DNA from: Phoronis australis | Taxonomy: Eukaryota > Phoronida > Phoronidae | Direction of reading: 5' to 3' | Assembly: GCA_002633005.1 (NCBI GenBank) | Contig: NMRA01000272.1 | Location: 501,817 to 565,816, forward strand | Length of the DNA: 64,000 nucleotides | Part shown: positions 60,101 through 64,000 of the stretch, in pieces | Numbering within the stretch: the stretch's first letter is position 1 | Layout of the letters: the number at the start of each line of letters is the position of its first letter | Program-made: the position numbers and the translations under genes | The notes under the pieces: model-generated | The model's database searches: none | What the model saw: only the letters and a program-made list of their open reading frames with translations | Told to the model about the DNA's origin: nothing

Positions 60101-61124
60101 CTGTAAGAAAGTGTGATAATACTAAATTAAAATCATCAAAAGACCATCAATACTACTAGGTGCAATGTTTTCTTTTGAAAATGATCGCTTCCATGCAAGC
60201 ATGCTTCTGAAATTTCCTTCTCATGCTTGTCGTAGACTTTTCAAACGTTGCAAAATTAAGATATGAGCTAACTTCCTTTCCAAAGCCAAATCTTCCAAAA
60301 TGCTAGAACACACAAGAACTACCCAATCGGCGAAAGTATAAATTTTACGCAGTGAGAAAGTTTCGCTGGTCATGTTAATTAAACTACTGATTTTTAAAAA
60401 CTGTCTTGTCACTTTTTAATTGGTACTAATCACGTGTTTCCCAGAAATTGCCTGAAGACATTACATCTAGACCTAATCGTATACATGCACAGATATGTGA
60501 GTCGGCACATGCATACCTACATGTATCTACTTACGTACATACACAAAACATACCAAGATTTCGTCTTTCATTTTGGGCAGCGTCTGAGAAAAGTGTCCGC
60601 TCGACTTCCATTGTTTCGAGCGGACGCTCATATGCGCATAAATTGCATGCCCACTGACCGCAATAGGCATGTTTAGCCTAAGGCAATGATCTTTATCTAA
60701 TTATGGTCTTGCGTACGGATTGCCTGCCATCGCGTATCTTGGATTTCATAGAATTTTCAGTCTGGGCATGAACGTGATTGAACTCTTCATAAAAAATAAA
60801 AATTTGCCCGTTTTTTAAGGGAAAATTTGACCCAGAATTAAAGGAAATATCCTCGTTTAAAGCAAACTTGAACAACATTTAACTGGGGATTCCTTTGTGT
60901 TGTGAATGGTTTATTACCTGATTCATGCAAATGAAATTTAGTAGTGTTCATAACATCTTTACCCATCTAATATAACAGAATTTAGTTTTAACTAAGCGTT
61001 CTTAAACTCTGTTTCATTGTTATTGTGAGCTGCACCGAACAATGTTATTGCGCGGGCACAAATAGCGGTGTCCTAGGGCTCAGTCACATGGCATAACAAT
61101 GTTCAGTCAAGGCGAGAAGGGTTT
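60101..61124. other. No gene seen
   Basis: AT-rich; a short CATACATGTAC-type patch near 60515. No further Cys-rich exon recognised. Confidence 0.4.
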
Positions 61125-61331
61125 TTGTTTTGCTGCCGTCAAAATGTCGGAGAGCTAAAGCGTGGACTAAAACGAATAATAGGCTCCTACTTGAATCAGG
61201 GAGCTCGGGAGGGTTGTACACAAGTGTCTTTTGTTGGTTGGTCTGCTGAGTTTGATCGATTGGTGAGCAAAGACGAAGTTCTGTCACCGGCAGTTCCATT
61301 CAATAACAGCAACGAGTAGAACTTCAACCGA
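61125..61331 (+). pseudogene. Chromo-barrel/Tudor-knot-like fragment
   Basis: The plus frame contains CTQVSFVGWSAEFDRLVSKD, resembling the V.(Y/F).GW...(Y/F)D.(W/L)V....I core of chromo-barrel domains. A TAG at 61317-61319 interrupts the frame before a strong donor CCGAG|GTGAGT at 61331. Either a broken exon or chance. The minus frame at 61084-61299 is its shadow. Confidence 0.25.
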
Positions 61332-64000
61332 GGTGAGTCTCATTTTTATGAAAAGCTACAACATCGTAGGTTCTTGTCTTGACTTCTACCCCTCTTCTCG
61401 AGTGCCGATCCAGACGCAGAGTGCCCGGGTGGCAGGTCCGTTAGTCCCTGGGTTTTCCATTTTGGAAGTCGTGGGTGGCGTTGCCTACATGTACGGCTGC
61501 GCGCAATTAACTGCTTAACTCGGGCTTACACAATTTATCTTTCATACCTTCAACCCTTCGTAGAACCGTATAATATTGATAACGAGTACCTATGGTAGGA
61601 TTCACGAAAGTAGGAAAATCGAGTATGTGGATGTGGTATATCAGGGAAGAATTCCGCTGTTGGTTCCCTCAGTTCTCTTTCATGCAAAATAGCTATCAAA
61701 GTTTTAAGGAAACTGTGATGCCTAAGGTTGTTGACAGAACTGCGTTATTGGAGATAACTTTCGGGTGGAATATTTCCCTGGAAAATTTCAGACAATTTTA
61801 ACCTTGTTAGGAATGATTTCAACATTGGATTGATGGGGTGTTATTTCTTATTGTTGTAATTGATTGAAATTCTTTCGCATCCAAGAGTTTTCGTGGTTGG
61901 GTATTTGTCATAGGTATAATTTTAAGGTCGCACCCGGCGTCATTGGCACATAAAAATTTTAATTGATGCTCTGGAGTTGCTTTTCTTGGGCCAACTGACA
62001 CATTACATTTGTGTCGACTTTGCATGGTGTTCCCGTAGCTTCTCTTAGTTGATTTGAGGCCATGTAGGTCAATTGATCCAAGTGCATGTTTACTTAAAAT
62101 GATCCATGTTATCATCTGCTTTCCGTGGACGATATCACTGGTCATCTACACTGAAATATAGAATATTTGGCCCTGCTCACGTCTTAGGCCCTCAGAATTG
62201 TTGTGCTTTCAAATTCTTTGCTGAACCCTACTATATACAAATCCATTTTAAAATTAATTTTCATTCGTTTCAGCTGTTGTTTGTCTGAGTTTCAAGGCTT
62301 ATAAGACACTGGATTTCCTTTGTCAGTGAACTAAAGGTTGAATGAAGATTGTCTGCAAACAACATAATTATACAACACCTTACAATGCAATGCTCACAGG
62401 AGTGCCTATGCTTGAAAGGACCGGGTGTGTCTATGATAGCAATCTGAGGTTTAATCAGAAAGGAGAATGAAACTTGAACCAAGAGTGTTTTAGAGATAAC
62501 AGACTGGTTGGAAACCAAGATTAGTGACTTGTTGGACACAGTGGGTCACTGAACTATTCAAAGCTTGATGGTCTGTCTATTCCAAATTAAATACGCACAG
62601 TAAATGTGAATATTGTTTAGTATAATTTATTACTTTTGACGCCTTTTCATTCTGACTTAACTCGGATCTGAGTGGAGCGTCGAAGTAAACTGCAAGTAAC
62701 TAAACCGTTCATACCGCCTTAGGTAGTAAGCGGACTTCGAAATACACTGTAGGTAACATTGTTGCAAGTGATGCAGTATGATTAATGCACACACAATTAT
62801 CCATGAAGAATTTAAATTGCCATGGATTTTTCACAAGTTATGGAGTTTTTTCATTTGTTTTAGCCTGATGAATGGGAAATTTGGGGTTATGATACAGTGA
62901 AAAGCACATTCGATGTAGAAGTTGCCAATTAGTGTTTGCTTAGAGTTTGTTTTCAAAAATTATTGCTTGTTATATTTTATGAAATTCATGAACTAGTGTT
63001 AAAGTTTAAAAAGATTTTTATGCCATACATCCTTTACACCTTGTTTTACATATGCTATGGAAATTAGCCTTTATAACAAGTCTTTGCCCTTAGCTTGATA
63101 TATCTTCTAAAACAAGTGCTTGCATGCTCACTGCTTTCATTTTCATGTTACAATATGTTAAAAGGTCATTATTTAATTCAATTAATATCTGTGTTACGGT
63201 CCTGGGAGTAATATGAACTATAGTCTTAGTACCGTCTTAATGTTTGTGTTCTGTATGTAATGTCCAATCCAGCATGTTCTGTTTTAGCCAGTCAAGAGCT
63301 TTGGCTTTGTAGCAACTGGTGGTATAAAAATGTTTTAAAACATACAAATGATTAATCTGTTGGTTATTTATTGGCACCATTTTTAGGGTGTTCCAATTTT
63401 TCAATGAACTTTTTAAGTCCTGAATTTTGTAATTTTTCTTTGCCAACTATAAATCTGCAAAAAAGTGGGGGTCACCCAAATAGTATTTCCATGTGTGTGT
63501 GAACAGAGGACAGAAATGCGAAAATAACATAGGTTACTGAAAAGCCAACTGTGGTCAAACCAATGCTTGCAATCCTGAAAACAGTGTCATTTTGCGAAGT
63601 AATTTTTATTTTTTAATGGCTTTCAGTTCTAGTTCCTGGTATATTTCATGTAAGTCCATGTACCGTGAGATAATAAAACGGCTACAAATGTGTACCGCAC
63701 AAATTAGCCGGCATTGTCATCGCATTGATTGATACGATGCATGGCTAAACAACTGAACACCTAATACCGGTGGTTAGGTTTTAAGCCATTTATGTGTGGC
63801 AGTTGTGATGAGTGTCTGACCTTCTGATAATTGATTACTAAATGGTTGAAGTATTGGTGTGTATGTTAGGTAAATAATGCAATATCATGTTTGTTAAATG
63901 GTGACAATTATTACTTTGTTTGGTGTGTTTGGCCAGTCTTTAATTATATGTTACAAAATGGGTAGTGGGGTTGTCTTCATCTGAAAGGATGGGATGTTCC
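61332..64000. other. No secure gene
   Basis: Minus frames at 61819-62145 (108 codons) and 62270-62539 (89 codons, with an IIDTPGPF that could be mistaken for a GTPase motif) have no supporting neighbours. The rest is AT-rich. Confidence 0.4.

Noticed and set aside
61819-62145. 108-codon minus frame starting MTSDIVHGK
   Set aside because: No recognised domain or neighbouring exons; could be a transposon scrap but I cannot support it.
62270-62539. GTPase (IIDTPG motif)
   Set aside because: Only one short motif, no P-loop or other G boxes, no splice support.

Overview
The window looks like nuclear DNA of a marine invertebrate animal. It is AT-rich, genes are cut into short exons with GT-AG introns, the coding families are metazoan extracellular ones (thrombospondin type 1 repeats, CTHRC1-type domains), and non-LTR retrotransposon relics, foldback elements and MITE-like repeats are dense. 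A hemichordate or lancelet-like animal is my guess from the mix of families; the sequence does not prove it. I see no bacterial features.

Layout. (1) 92-8349, plus strand: the 3' part of a single-pass membrane protein with five thrombospondin type 1 repeats (TSRs), one per phase 1-1 exon, then a transmembrane exon and a terminal exon coding a tail with several tyrosine motifs. Two TSR exons are a recent tandem duplication. (2) 8350-17637: intergenic and repeat-rich. It holds an interspersed repeat split by a 5'-truncated L1/Tx1-like LINE, a 150-bp hairpin, a reverse transcriptase relic and a THAP-domain exon whose start codon sits in a YY1-type motif. (3) 17638-42143, minus strand: nine exons that form three complete tandem CTHRC1-type units. 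Each unit uses three exons with the phase pattern 1-0, 0-1, 1-1, and the nine join without a frame break to about 463 residues. Its large introns hold a 2.8-kb element with long inverted repeats, two LINE relics, a 130-bp direct repeat pair, an N gap inside a G-rich transposon and several MITEs. The two genes are convergent (tail to tail).

(4) 42144-64000: no complete gene. There are fragments of what looks like one transposon-associated protein family: an RNase-H-like exon and a cysteine-rich CXC/CRC exon on the minus strand at 51.7-48.6 kb, and a decayed C-terminal piece on the plus strand at 44.4-44.8 kb. Other pieces are candidate first exons with ATGGCG starts at 51.87 kb (minus) and 54.27 kb (plus), a tandem/inverted repeat cluster at 56 kb, a possible terminal exon at 57.6-57.9 kb, a cysteine-rich exon at 60.0-60.1 kb that could be an upstream exon of the CTHRC1-type gene, and a chromo-barrel-like fragment at 61.2 kb.

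The two real genes both encode extracellular proteins. Human CTHRC1 is a secreted Wnt/planar-polarity modulator, and TSRs are adhesion or ligand-binding modules. A direct functional link between the two genes is not shown by the sequence. The most novel item is the triplicated CTHRC1-domain gene.
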